Of a DNA stretch of 64,000 nt, positions 45,601-57,103 are shown in pieces. The notes below the pieces were generated by a model that saw only the letters and a list, made by a program, of their open reading frames with translations, did not search any database and was not told where the DNA came from. A program made the position numbers and the translations under genes. Positions within the stretch are counted from its first letter, which is position 1. Every line of letters starts with the position of its first letter. This DNA comes from Takakia lepidozioides (lineage: Eukaryota; Streptophyta; Takakiopsida; Takakiales; Takakiaceae): the NCBI GenBank assembly GCA_030704615.1, contig CM060732.1:52495053-52559052 (forward strand), written 5' to 3'.

Positions 45601-47282
45601 GGTGAACTGCTTGAACAGTATGATACGCAGCATTGGCACATTATGGCCTTGCCCTTCTCCCTTCGTCGTTTCAAGATGATTTTTGATGGTTTGAATACTC
45701 CGAACAACACATATGCCACGACACGATTTGATGGTGATGTGCATGGGAGTGGGCACAAAGGACCTAATCGCTCTCGCTCTGTTACCTTTGCCAATCCCAT
45801 TGCCACCCATACCACTCCACCTGCCAGCGCAAATAATCCTCCGCTATGTCAACTTCCATCCACCGATAATCAAGTAGTTGCAGCCCGTGGGAAAAAATCA
45901 TTGTCCAGGTATGCATTTGCATTCATTGCACATGCACATGTTTCTTTGGCCCATACAATGTAACTGTCATGCACATTGTGCTGTTGTCATAATGCACAGT
46001 GTTCGTGGATGCGCATAATTCATGAGGCGATGGAAAACGTGATGTGAGTTCAACGCCCGTGCACCCTTCTTTATCGTAAATCTTATGGTATACCTTCAAT
46101 CCTGTTTGAAACTGCAGTGTCTGCTTACATTGTCCATGCAGCCACTTGACATGCTCTGTGGGGTCTGTTCAGGATTTGTTGTGGTGCAGTGGTGAGCAAG
46201 ACTACGGACGTCTGGTTCTTCCAAGATTCGTTGTCCCCTCAGATCCCTCTTAGACTAGAAGATGCAGATGATCTGGTGGATGAAAGGGGCTGAACAAGTG
46301 ACCGTGTGATGGACTTTTGGGTGTGTTGCAAAAAATTGTCCCTTCCACATAATGTGTACAGTAAAATTCGTGTGCTAGACATGTTCGCCTGGATGTGTCT
46401 TCGCACCCATTGCAAGAAATTTGGAAACGGAGTCAGCTCCATACAGGCTTGGGTGGACACAAGGTTCCCTACCCTTGACTGTATTGGTGTCAAAGTGCTC
46501 GTTGTCCGTGTTCTATTTAAGTGAGTTTTCTCCATTTAACCTGCCTCTGTTCCTATCACTTTCATGTATATGGGTTCTATTTCATGCACATCCTGATGAG
46601 GACTAAGCTGAAGGTGTGAATGTTTTGTGTAGCAACCACTGGAGTGTTCGTATTTTGGAACACGAGCGCTACCTTCACTTCAATAGCATTAAAAGCCTGC
46701 ATAAACACAAGATGTTGAAGCCTTTGTTTGCAAGAGTGTGGGTTGTACTGCAAGGATTATACCCTCCAAACCCAAAGTGGACAGAGGCCACACACCCAAA
46801 GCGGTGGGTGACCCCCCCTGTGCCCCAGCAAGTCTCCAACTGGGAGTGTGGCATGTTTACTGCTCATTACATTGATGTGTACTTGGAGGAAACATTTGTG
46901 AATCCAAAACCAGGTGGCGCAGGCCCGGTAAGCACACTCTTCCAATACTGTAATACGGATGCTTTGCTTGCTGAAGTGCTCATGGCCATTGCTTTCAACG
47001 TGCTTCCCCTACTATAGTTTTGCGGTGCAGTTTCTCAGTGTGGGAACTTGTTTGCAGCTGAACCTGCAATGGTTCCCCGTTGAGGCTGCTTTGAAAAAGA
47101 GAGGGAACATTCGCAATTTGGTTATGGCAGAATTGGAGGGTGGAGGAGGACATGGCCTCCCATATGCACGACCACCATATCTTAGAGTTCCTAAAGACCC
47201 TGTGCAACCTGCTGTTCTTGCTACCCACCTTTCGCAGCCTAGGACCAGAACTCGGTACAGTTGTCGCAGCAAACTGAAATGA
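42650..47282 (+). pseudogene. Spliced Ulp1/SENP-like cysteine peptidase gene (C48 family) with N-terminal zinc finger, MULE passenger
   Basis: Six exons with GT-AG borders: 42650-43459, 43874-44765, 44906-45908, 46142-46520, 46633-46927, 47058-47282. The N-terminus has a C2H2-like finger (CIYCKQVY, then HRINGC). The middle is long, unknown and helical. Exon 5 holds the Ulp1-type catalytic region: NHWSVRIL (His), HFNSIK at the position of the usual Asp, and QQVSNWECGMF (Gln and Cys). The family removes SUMO or related modifiers from proteins. Lesions: TAA at 45247-45249, a frame change near 46250, a TGA near 46291, and Asn in place of the catalytic Asp. The start at 42650 has a purine context and precedes the finger. 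Transposon-borne ULP genes are known, so the context fits. Confidence 0.75.
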
Positions 47283-47442
47283 AAAGTTTTGTGTTGTCAT
47301 TGCAATGCTCAATTCATTGTACACACTATCCTGAGATGCCTACAATGATGTGCATCATTGTGAAAATTTCTTCATGTGCTTCTTAACTGAAGCAAACAAC
47401 ACAACACTGTTTTCTTGCATTGCCTTTTCACTCACACAAGAA

Positions 47443-47907
47443 CTACCCATTGACAAGCCAGTCGTACTCATATGCATAGTCCATTGACGGTAAAAACGGA
47501 TACACCGCTCGAATGTCATCTTCTGTTAGGATATTAAATATAATACATGCCAGAGTTTTGTGCTCCACCCTCCAACACCTGCAATATGTTGCACAATGGT
47601 GGATCAATGTATCGTAAGGTCCCCGATGGCTGCCGTTAGGATTTGTGTAGTGATACATGCATACAGGGCAGCGTGCATGGGGTCTTATGATGAATTCCCA
47701 TGCAACATGGTTCCTCTCAAAAAAAGCAGCCCACCGCCTGTGCATGTTCACCCGACGTGCAAGTATCTGTGGACCATACCACTCGAAGGTTCGCACAACG
47801 TATTCCAAGACACATGTCTCTCCAACCCCCATGTCTAATGCACATTGCCTTTCATTCACATAATCCCAAGGATTAAATTCCTCCTCTTCTTCATGTTCAA
47901 GTGTCAT
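47443..47907 (-). CDS. Hypothetical protein, MULE passenger, Cys/His-rich
   Basis: 154 residues, starting MTLEHEEEEEFNPW. It contains CPVCMYHY and HHCATYC, spaced like a zinc-binding module, and is rich in aromatic residues. It converges on the Ulp1-like gene with 160 bp between stops. No family is recognised. It could be a terminal exon of a longer minus-strand gene. Confidence 0.5.
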   Translation of the reverse strand: MTLEHEEEEEFNPWDYVNERQCALDMGVGETCVLEYVVRTFEWYGPQILARRVNMHRRWAAFFERNHVAWEFIIRPHARCPVCMYHYTNPNGSHRGPYDTLIHHCATYCRCWRVEHKTLACIIFNILTEDDIRAVYPFLPSMDYAYEYDWLVNG

Positions 47908-48520
47908 GCAATACTACGAGGGACGCCCACTGCCATAAGAACCCAAATGGCACACATGCACCCCAAGTAATCTGAAGCCCCATCATGAGGCAAGGCACTG
48001 CTTCTTCAACCTGAATCTCTGAGGGAGTCACCGACGGATGCATCGTTCGACATCTCAATGACGGTTTGTACATGCTGCCCTTTTACATGTATACGCTGTG
48101 TGTCCTTTCATCATTCTCATGCACATTCATGCATGACAGATCGTGCTGCAAGTTACGTGTTGCGGGGAGTTGCGTATGCTCATTCTACAGAGGGGAAGCA
48201 TGGACTTCCATCGATGTCACTTCTTTCAAGACTCAGAAGGGCCCAAGAAAACATGAACCCTTACAAAAAAGGTTGCCTCCACCAAAAACACTTCCTCGAA
48301 GTATAGTACAACATGAAGAGTAAGGAAATGACATTCATGATGAGGAGGATAACGTCAACATGGTTCTGGAAATTTGAAACACATGAGCAGCAAACACAGA
48401 GTCGACTCTTACAATTCCACATTGCGTAACAAAGGCATTGTCACTGGCCTTGCCTACTTCCCCCCGTCGTCGTTACACCAATCCTCCACACGAACATGAT
48501 GTAATTTTGGACACACTCCG

Positions 48521-49078
48521 TCAATCCACAACTGAAGACATTCCACATCTTGTTTTTAGCACGACAGACAAACCTGGGCTCACCCTAAGGGCTGCGAGAT
48601 TCTGAACTACGTCATTGACATCAGAAACCTCCACAATGTCGGTTTTGTCCATTAGGAAAGCCTCAGTTGCGGTCATGCCGAGTGACCAAGGAACACTGCT
48701 AGGGCCTTTGGAACGAATGTACTGCTTTTTGAATCGCATCGTGAATTTACCCTTCACGATGAGGCTGCTCCTTGTAGTTTGCAGACACTTCCTCAGATCC
48801 AAAACTGGAATTTTGGCCAGCACCCCAGATGTATCAGCCTCCACCATCCAGAATATGTTGTCCTCACTCCGAATGTTGACCTCCATCCAAACATGGTCCC
48901 CGGATTTGCGAGCCTTCATAGTGTTGTCCAGACGGTAATCGTTGTCTTCTGCTGCCATGGCAATGACATCCCAAATGCCCACAGGGATGCCCATTGTGAC
49001 ATACTCGACCCCATAAGTTTTCGGGGCATTCGGCTTGTACATTAGGATGACGCCCTCAACCAAGATGTGCTTCAGCAT
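48521..49078 (-). CDS. Hypothetical protein, MULE passenger
   Basis: A clean open frame of 185 codons with ordinary residue composition (MLKHILVEGVILMYKPNAPK at the start, KKQYIRSKG in the middle). No motif is recognised. It may be an exon rather than a complete gene. It shares orientation with the transposase and with the 47443-47907 and 52029-52679 frames, so they may be exons of one transcript. Confidence 0.5.
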   Translation of the reverse strand: MLKHILVEGVILMYKPNAPKTYGVEYVTMGIPVGIWDVIAMAAEDNDYRLDNTMKARKSGDHVWMEVNIRSEDNIFWMVEADTSGVLAKIPVLDLRKCLQTTRSSLIVKGKFTMRFKKQYIRSKGPSSVPWSLGMTATEAFLMDKTDIVEVSDVNDVVQNLAALRVSPGLSVVLKTRCGMSSVVD

Positions 49079-49305
49079 CCCAGCCCCAAAAACAATGTTG
49101 CTAACAACAGTTTGTGTCCCTGTGGAAGAATGCGGGAGGGATGTGGCCTGACTTTAGAACTGTTAGAAAAAAACAGCCGCATGTTCAAACACTACACATC
49201 TGAACTTGGATACAACTATCATGCCTTGCATGGAGGCTGGGATGAGTGCCAGCAGGTCCTGCACCCAATCTGCATCCAGGGAGATATGATAACCCCAATC
49301 TACGG

Positions 49306-49541
49306 GCGGTGGCAGCAATAGGTACGGGGGGGCTGAAGCACCCTTGAGTGCCCAAGGCACTCAAGGAGGCGGAGGCACTCACTAGGTGGAGCCCCGCACA
49401 CCGGGTTGCGGTGGGGGTGGCTCCATAAGGGGTGGTGGTAGCTTAGTGGGACTTAGTCGGGGTGGCATAGACTCATCATGGGGCGGAGACCGTGTGGTGG
49501 GAGTCATGGGGAGTCTTGGGACTCACCACGGTCCAATGGGC
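49306..49541 (+). repeat. Fragment of the chromovirus LTR family
   Basis: Matches about bases 60-320 of the LTR at 16419-17166 (ggtggagccccgcacaccgg, tagcttagtgggacttag, gagtcttgggactca), with substitutions and small deletions. It is older than the nested element and is inserted in the MULE interior. It ends where the fragment at 50832-50893 begins in inverted orientation. Confidence 0.9.
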
Positions 49542-50831
49542 GAAATGTCTCATGCATCCTGTACACCCACCTTCAACTCTGAAGCGGTGGCGGCAGATGT
49601 GTACACCATAGCAAAGACAGAGCGACGAAAACGACGGCTGTAAATGAAAATGAGGAGGATAACGTCTCAGACACCACAGAATGCAATGAGGAGGAGAATG
49701 TCTCAGACAAGAAAAAATGCAATGAACTGAAAGGACGGAGTTCCTCGATGGTGGGATCTGCAGACAAAGAATGTTGTTTGCATGATTCTTTACATGAAGC
49801 GAACGAATGGGATTTCCCGCCAATATAACATGTAATACATGTCACGTTTCAAAAACCTGGCACTGAAAAAGCTGCTCCCGTACTTCAATTATATACATGA
49901 CAGACTGGTTTATGCACTGCATTACATATGAGAGCACTTTCGTAGACTACTTGGCCATACAGCAGACCACGGTGCTGTCCAAATACTTCCACTTATGTAC
50001 ATTTACCTGTGTAAGTTTATTTTATTTATTTTCCATTCATATTTGCTTTTTCAAGGACTTTAAAACGAAAGTGGAAGTCATCATGTTTGGGAGCCAAGAG
50101 CAGCAGCAACATTTGGAAGGCTGCATATGTGCTAAATCTGAAGCATCTGTATGTGTTGGCATCAATCCCACCTGATATTGTGGTCATCATGCTATCCCTG
50201 TATGTGGCCAAAAAACAATTCTCCATACTGTGGAGGGCAGCAGGCTGATACGAAAATTCATACGTCACTGTGGTATGTAAAAAACATGACAGTTGGTGAA
50301 ACCTGCAATGACCTGATGCTCTAATTCGAGATGGGTGTGGACTGGCACCAGAATTAGAATCTTTGACCATCTCCTATACATGTGCACTGGCCACAGAAGA
50401 AGTATGTAATACCATGTGCAATACATGAAAGGCACGAGAGATAAGTCATTTCAATTTCAGTTCAAAGACACAGGGGACAAAGGTTGCATGGCTTCTCCAT
50501 TCCTTCGTTGCTGGAATCCACCCTTTCAGGTGTACATGGTTTGTTGAGCCATGGAAAGACACAGGGTCATATGCATGTAAACAAACAATCCTTGAGGGCA
50601 AATTTGTGGCCAGGATTCATTAAGTATTTCAACGTTCAAGTGAGAAGAATGATTATTGATCATTTCAGCATAAAGGTGCATGTATGAAACTAATGAGAAG
50701 CATCAATTACATGTGCGCGTGATATGAAAACCCTCAATGAAAAGTGGGTGCCACATGAATCATTCTCTACCGACAAAACAACCTGTACATCATTTCTAAG
50801 TTACAGAATAGCTACAGCACCTACACATTGC

Positions 50832-50893
50832 TGGGGAACCACCACGAAGATCCTCGATTCCCAGTGATGAGTCGCGGTGAGTCTTGGCCCACC
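50832..50893 (-). repeat. Inverted fragment of the same chromovirus LTR
   Basis: The reverse complement (gtgggccaagactcaccgcg, then tcgtggtggttc) matches about bases 335-395 of the LTR, the segment that directly follows the part present at 49306-49541. Confidence 0.8.
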
Positions 50894-52028
50894 CACCATC
50901 AGTACTTGAATGTCTTGAAAATGAGCTTGTCCACAAATCCCATAAGAACATGGCAAAGGAAAACACATGATTGCTCCTCCTCGTCCATAGTATAGATGCA
51001 CTCCAAAGCCCCAAGTCAACTGTCATGCAGCGCACTAAGTCCACAGTGTGGTACTTCCATCTTTGTCCTGCCCCGCTTCGGTTTCAATCTTCTGAAGAAT
51101 GTGCAGCTGCACGTCGTGAGAAGGCATGGCAGAAACAACAATGAGGGCTTTGTACAATGTTTCAGAGACCTTGGCGCGAAAAATGGATGTTGGGGTGGAA
51201 TCCATGGACAATGGAAGCTGAACTGTGCAAAGTGTGAGGGAAACTGCAAAGATGACAACCCTCGAACTTGCAACACAAACTCAGCCTAAATTCAGAAGTA
51301 GTAACAAGAGTGCAAACTGATAATATGAGATGTACAAGAGGACCCTAACACCTGCAACACAAAGACCTCATGTGGGTAGAAAACCCAAGAAAACTATGGC
51401 AAGGATGACCTCAATGAAATCAGTATGGCACAAGTGGGTGAGCAAGCAGGAAAAAGTGAAGACAATGAAATGGAGAAGTGCGAGAGCTGTCTATTCTAGA
51501 ACCGTTTATATCCTCCCAATGATGCACAACCTGTGTTACATGAACCCTCGGCCATAGCGACAACAACCTGGGCGAGACAATGACGGGGACATGCCACCGA
51601 CAGTGTAGGCGTTACAAGTGCGTTACATAGTGGCACTATCACCAACCGTTTTCCATCTGTCTCACATGTACATGCGTTTTTCATCCATATGCATATTCAC
51701 AACCAAACCATGGAAATACATATTGCCTTTCACTTTCACGTTGGTGGTACATTGTATCACCCATGAGTTTAACAGTAACGAAACTGAAACTGAAGGCAAA
51801 AACAAACTGTGATAATGTAGATACACATGCAGCCGGGCAATGTTTACCAAAACTTCATGCAGATTACACACCTGAATTCATCTTCTGAAATTGAACATGA
51901 ATTTTTATTCACACTTGACAATCCACATGCACATCCGAAATCAGACCCCTAGGCCATGCACATGTGCTACTTCAAACCCGGGCCCAATGCAAAACACGTC
52001 AAACTCCAGTCCTGCAATGCTTTTACGT

Positions 52029-52679
52029 TCATGCTGCCTCTAGCCAGTCCACCTCCTTGAAGTTCCAGTCATATGAAGGAACATCCACCTGCAGCCTAAC
52101 CATTCGCTCTTTCCATACACAAACTCGCCCATCCCAACGAAAGAAATAAACAGAGTGATGGAAATGGTTGCCCCCCCAGTCAGGTACAACACGCAGGAAA
52201 ACTGACGAGCCATTCTTTGGCATGTGCATATGTGATGCAAACATCACATGCATCGTGTCACCCTCAAGGGTGACACAAATGTCTCCAGCAACAGTCCATG
52301 GCCTATCTGGTGTATGCCTTCGCTGAAGCATCCTCCAAATAGGTGAGGGAAGAGCATCAATCAGCTTGATGGAGTCCCAACCTCCGCCCATCCACTGGAA
52401 TACAGTGAGAACATGAAAGCATTCATTCTCCTTGTTTGGATCCAAACCTAGTTGATATGGACCCCACTCCTCATTGGGGGCACACAAGAATCTGGACCTC
52501 AGAACCATCGTGTTTGGAAGCTTTGAACAGTCAATAGTACTTTCATCATAGAAACCACACCAAGCCACTCTACCTGCAGAGTTGTGTCCCCTGAGAATAA
52601 TGTCCCCTGTTGTTGGTTGACCAGTCCACCAAAGCTTCAAGAACGGAAATGCGGGACCCCACAATGCCGCCAAGGTCAC
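52029..52679 (-). CDS. Hypothetical protein, MULE passenger
   Basis: A clean frame of 216 codons, rich in Trp and Asp (AWCGFYDESTID, VFQWMGGGWDSIKL, DWNFKEVDWLEAA at the end). The region upstream, to 52763, is open in another frame (MADLTSSSSIPWLQ) but has a stop, so the N-terminus is uncertain. No known domain is recognised. The composition suggests a beta-rich globular protein rather than a transposase. Confidence 0.5.
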   Translation of the reverse strand: MTLAALWGPAFPFLKLWWTGQPTTGDIILRGHNSAGRVAWCGFYDESTIDCSKLPNTMVLRSRFLCAPNEEWGPYQLGLDPNKENECFHVLTVFQWMGGGWDSIKLIDALPSPIWRMLQRRHTPDRPWTVAGDICVTLEGDTMHVMFASHMHMPKNGSSVFLRVVPDWGGNHFHHSVYFFRWDGRVCVWKERMVRLQVDVPSYDWNFKEVDWLEAA

Positions 52680-53844
52680 CCAACAGCTCCTTCATTGTGT
52701 CTTCATCAACCTCAGCTTACTCCTGTAGCCACGGAATGGAGGAAGAACTGGTAAGGTCGGCCATTGAAAATGAAGCGGACTGCAAGGAGAGGGAAGTCAG
52801 AAGCACAATGTGATGGGCAGCTCAAAGGAGTAAGAAATGAGAGGGCGATGGAAAGAGGCAACTGAGAAATGACCTAGAATCCAGGACTCCTTAGTGCCAC
52901 TTATGGAGCTGTGATGTATGTTTCAATTGTATGTATGTATGTGTTACATGGTTCATGATATTGTGTCAGTTCGAGTCAAGTCATTCTGAATGTAGTACAT
53001 GATAGGGAGCGGGAAAAAAGACATTCCAACGGAGGGCCAAATATTTCCTTAGCAGGTTGACGTGGTAGAAGAATGATCTTTGTGTACATATGTTGCTTAT
53101 CCCACATTTTATGGCAATTACAGTGTGCTGAAAACATGGTGTTGACTTCCAATTAGTGTTGATGTAAAAGTGTCATGTTCAAATATGACCACGTTGTGGA
53201 TACATAGCAATTGTTGTTGTGCATGGGGTGCACGGACCTGTGCATGATAAGGGAAGAGGATCTTACTTGATGACTGAAGATGTCCATTAATTTGTTTCAG
53301 TTTATAGGGGAGTGCCAGTGCACGTTACAAACTGATCCTCAACTGACATGAAATCTGGTCAAATGTGAAACAAAGGCTTACTTGCTGACTGAAATTGTAC
53401 ATTATAATGTACGTTTATGATGGAGTGCCGGTGCATGTTTGAAAACAAACTCTGAACTGAGATGAAAGAGGTCCACATTATGTTGCTAACAAAGACGTTG
53501 AACATGTAAACCCTGCCATCCAGAGCATAGTCCATAGCATGTGGATTGAAGAGCGGGGAGCATAATCCCTTCAAAACAGAAGAGGCATCAGTCAATACAA
53601 ATTGTGATTGTAGGGAGAGTACCTAACACATAATTTCAAACTACGGAACTATATGAGAGCTCACATGCCATGACAAGGCATATATGTGCGCACGCATCCA
53701 ACAGTTTCCATCTCCCCTGCTGAGAGGTGGCAACATTGTCCCTGCACAGTGAAATGGTCGAATTCATGCTGTCAGTGGATCTGCATCAGGATTGTACTTT
53801 ACAAACCGAATTTGAGGAAGTGTAGGGCAGTACCTTCATGCCTT

Positions 53845-56242
53845 TCACCCTGAGTATAGCCTCTTCCTTGTCCTACAATCTGCGGGTGCGGGCCTGCCAT
53901 TGTGATTGTGCCCATGCCTCTCCAAAAAGTCTTTGAAGCGTACGAGGGACTTTCCCTTCCCATCATCAACAACAGTCATAACTGGCTCTTCACCAGGGTA
54001 TTGAAGACCCTCCTCCATCATGGCAGTCAAGTCCAGAATCTTTCCCTTTGCAGCTCTCACGAGGGCAAGCAGATGTTGCTGGAGGAAGACATTCTTCTGT
54101 GTCAATTCAAGAATACTCTGCCATTCTGTAGAAATTGAGGCCATGAGGTTATTATGCAAGGGACTTCGATGAAGAGGGCTTTTTACAGACATAGAAGGGG
54201 ATCTCAAATTTGGAGGAGTTAGAGCACATGGAGGGGAGGGGGATTGTGAACCTGTCACCAAATTTTGAAGGCCACCTTTTGATGTGCCCATGAGAGATCC
54301 ACAAAACTTTGCAATGAGCCTATCTTTGAGATGAGGGTGCAACATCTTCAAAACCTTGACTTGGTGTGCACACATATTGCCTTTCAGGGCCCAAGGGCAA
54401 TCACAGCAAGCCCACTTTGAGTCGGGATTGTGAACTATGAATGTGTCACCCAAATGTCGATGACATTCAACTTTTGCGGGGCCTCTGGGTGTATCGGGCA
54501 GAGTCACGTTCTCATCAGGAATGTGTTTGGCAAGCAATATGGAACTACAAATAAATCCCTCTTGCCGCTTGTTTCGAACAAATCCATAAGCCTTCGCATG
54601 AGACATGTACCAATAATGGGTAAGGACATCACCTGTCAATTCTGAGATGAGCCAGTCAACCCGTCTACTAGTAAGGACACTTTTGGTACACTTCAGTTGC
54701 GCTTTAAGGTTCCCATGATAAGCTTCAATGGCAGCATTAGTATCTTGAGAGGCATGGGGAATGTTCCGTGTTCCGGTGATCCACATTTTAGCTTTGGGAA
54801 GCCACTCGGTCTCCATGTAGTTGCAGAAATCAGTCTCAGAAGGATACTTCTCCCGCAATGAAATTATCTTGTATACTACCCATGCCTCACCTGCATCCCC
54901 GGAGGTGTCTCGTCTGTCATACATGATTTGTGCAAGGTCCTGTAACACAGCCGCTTGTACTGCTGCATCTTTGACCTTGCTGACTACATTCTATTGCCAA
55001 GCTCGCCTCACATGCCACAAACACAGGAAAATTGCACAATCCCCCCACACACATCTGTTCCTTATCAGGTTCAAGTAGTATAAAACACATTTACATGCAA
55101 GCAATGACCAAGCAATTGTTTTGTAAAGTTGCAGGTACCTAATGGTTGCAATTTCTGCATCTGCATCGTCGACAATAAACGCATTGGGGCGCCAGTCGAC
55201 TTTCCTGGCTTTCATTTGGTTGTTCAATGCCTCCATCCAAGGTTGCAGATCTTTGGTTTTGCACCTAGCCATGATAATGTACGCGACTGGAATTCCATTC
55301 AGCCACTCATCAAACACCATCATGGTGTACAATGGATACTGCAGCAACAATCATGTAAAACAGATGTTACAAATTCTTTCATGCATATGGAATGTACATG
55401 TTATGATGTAATGCACATTTGCAGGTCTTCTAATACACATTGCATCAGAATGATGTTCACCTTTTTCTCATTTGTCCTGAAAGTTGCATCGCACGCCACT
55501 ATTCGCGAATGTCCATGGTTCACCATCTGGCAGAAAAAACAGATGGTGAACGAAATGGGAGGTCGAGTTTTCTGTCATTGGAAGTCCATGCAGGGTGGTT
55601 TGATTCTTCCTGGTAGTAGAAAACACTATGTGGGTTGGCCTCCACCCACATGCGGACACTACGTGCATCATTTGAGTGTTTTTTGAATGTTTCTTCATCA
55701 CATTTGTTGGCAATATTCCGGATGTCCCATGAAAGGAGGAAAGTATCACGGTTGACCTCCAATCCAGCATCCATCATCTCCTTTACCCGCTGCGTGTGCT
55801 TCGCCATTATTTTGTTGATGCTTAGCCCTAACCGCAAGTTGTGCATTACCCATGCTTTCATGTCTTCACTGACGTGGGGAGCTAATGTAGCACGTCCAGT
55901 TTCATGTGCAGGCCCATGCCATATCTCTCTAGCTCCATTGACGTGTCTCTTTTCGTAATATACCAACTCTGCAATTTCAGGGTCAACATAGCATTGCTTC
56001 ACTACAAACCGACATACACATCCCCTCTTTATGCCCTCCCCAGATTTCGTTTTCATGGTCCTCATTTGTTTTGGTTTTTGCTCGCTGGCAGATCCCACAA
56101 GTCTTGGCTTTCTCCCCTTCTTCTTGGGAGGTCGTGGTTTCCATTTCCTGGCAGCCATGGCGGAGGTTACCTCCAAGAGGGTAGTCGTCTTGTCCTCTGG
56201 CCCATATGAGCAGTGATACATACGAAAGAAACCATGGTACAT
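53845..56242 (-). pseudogene. MULE transposase with SWIM zinc finger (frame-broken)
   Basis: Minus strand, several exons. The N-terminal DNA-binding FAR1-like region (RGCVCRFVVKQC, GPAHETGR) lies within 56242-55523. A frame change precedes ACDATFRTNEKK, which holds the first catalytic Asp, and then a donor GT. The next exon begins YPLYTMMVFDEW (55338) and carries the second Asp in FIVDDADAEIATI. An intron and FLCLWHVRRAW follow. A TAG at 54991-54993 lies before the C-terminal part. A SWIM finger follows in WACCDCPWALKGNMCAHQVK (54345-54410), then a Ser/Pro-rich tail. The start at 56242 or 56158 (MAARKWK) is undecided. MULE transposases cut at the TIRs and make 9-bp duplications, matching the ends here. 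Confidence 0.85.
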
Positions 56243-56928
56243 TACTCATACTACAATGGAGCGACTCCAAGACTCATACAGCAAGGGGCCCCCAATGATG
56301 ACATGAAATAGTACTGTATTACATGGAGTTGACATAGTCTTACCTTGTTAGACTTAAGGCACTATTAGTGCGTGGAGCGAGGAGTGATCCATGTGGACAA
56401 CCTCTTTGGCGATGTTTGCGGAAAGTGCATGGCCCATCGGGGCGGGATGATTCCCCAGTTATGAAATCATTCACACTACTCCATGGAATGTAGGCCACTG
56501 AAGCGTTGTCTTCACCGGGAGGGATACCATGCCATTGATAGCGCCATTGAATTTTGAGGACGATGATGAGGAGGAGGAAGATGGAGACAGGTGGACAATT
56601 GCCCGTACGAAAGTAATCATCCGGTACATGACAGAAATCATCCGGTGCAATGGATTAAAATATTTATTTAGAAGTTCAAATCTGAATTTTGAATCGATGT
56701 GTGACGATCCATGCATCTATGTGGAGGTGTCATATCTTGGTGATGATGGATGCCTGTGTTACATGAGTGATGTGGATCTCCGGGATGATGGCTGTGTGAC
56801 ATAGAACATGTTCAACATGCATGGCTGTGTGACATGATTCATGTATGACGGGTTTGAAGCGGCAACGGAGGCGGGCGGGCGGGCAGATGGGGAGCGACGC
56901 GTCGCGACGACCGTGACCAACGCAGGAG

Positions 56929-57024
56929 CCGCCATGGGGGTGAGGGGGGGGGGGGGAGGGGAGGGCCACGTAGGCAGCCCCGCTGATGGCGCATTAAACT
57001 CCAGGGCCTCTTCTATTACTTGCC
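56929..57024 (-). repeat. MULE right terminal inverted repeat
   Basis: Reverse complement of the left TIR, from ccgccatggggg to ctattacttgcc. Ends at 57024, directly before the 9-bp duplication. Confidence 0.93.
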
Positions 57025-57103
57025 ATAGATAGTAAGATGCAAGGGAAGAGACTCCAGGGCCTCTTCTATTACTTGCCATAGATAGTAAGATGCAAGGGAA
57101 GAG
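56998..57103 (+). repeat. 53-bp perfect tandem duplication across the MULE right end
   Basis: The unit beginning actccagggcctcttc and ending gatgcaagggaagag occurs twice, at 56998-57050 and 57051-57103, without mismatch. It includes the last 27 bp of the TIR, the 9-bp target duplication and 17 bp of flank, so it arose after insertion. Confidence 0.95.
57025..57033. repeat. MULE target site duplication, right
   Basis: atagatagt, identical to 41570-41578. Confidence 0.9.

Larger units (their letters stand above)
41579..57024. mobile_element. 15.4-kb Mutator-like transposon carrying a Ulp1-like gene and passengers
   Basis: Flanked by ~97-bp near-identical terminal inverted repeats and a 9-bp target duplication. 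The right arm encodes a MULE transposase with a SWIM zinc finger (minus strand). The left arm encodes a spliced Ulp1-type peptidase gene (plus strand), and unrecognised ORFs lie in between. MULEs carrying ULP-like genes are known in land plants (Kaonashi type, from memory). The transposase and the peptidase both carry frame lesions, so this copy is probably no longer autonomous. LTR fragments of the nested chromovirus family lie inside at 49.3-50.9 kb. Confidence 0.9.

Noticed and set aside
56529-56804. Small acidic plus-strand ORF near the MULE end
   Set aside because: Only 91 codons, biased by GAT/GAG repeats, with no domain; kept out of the feature list.
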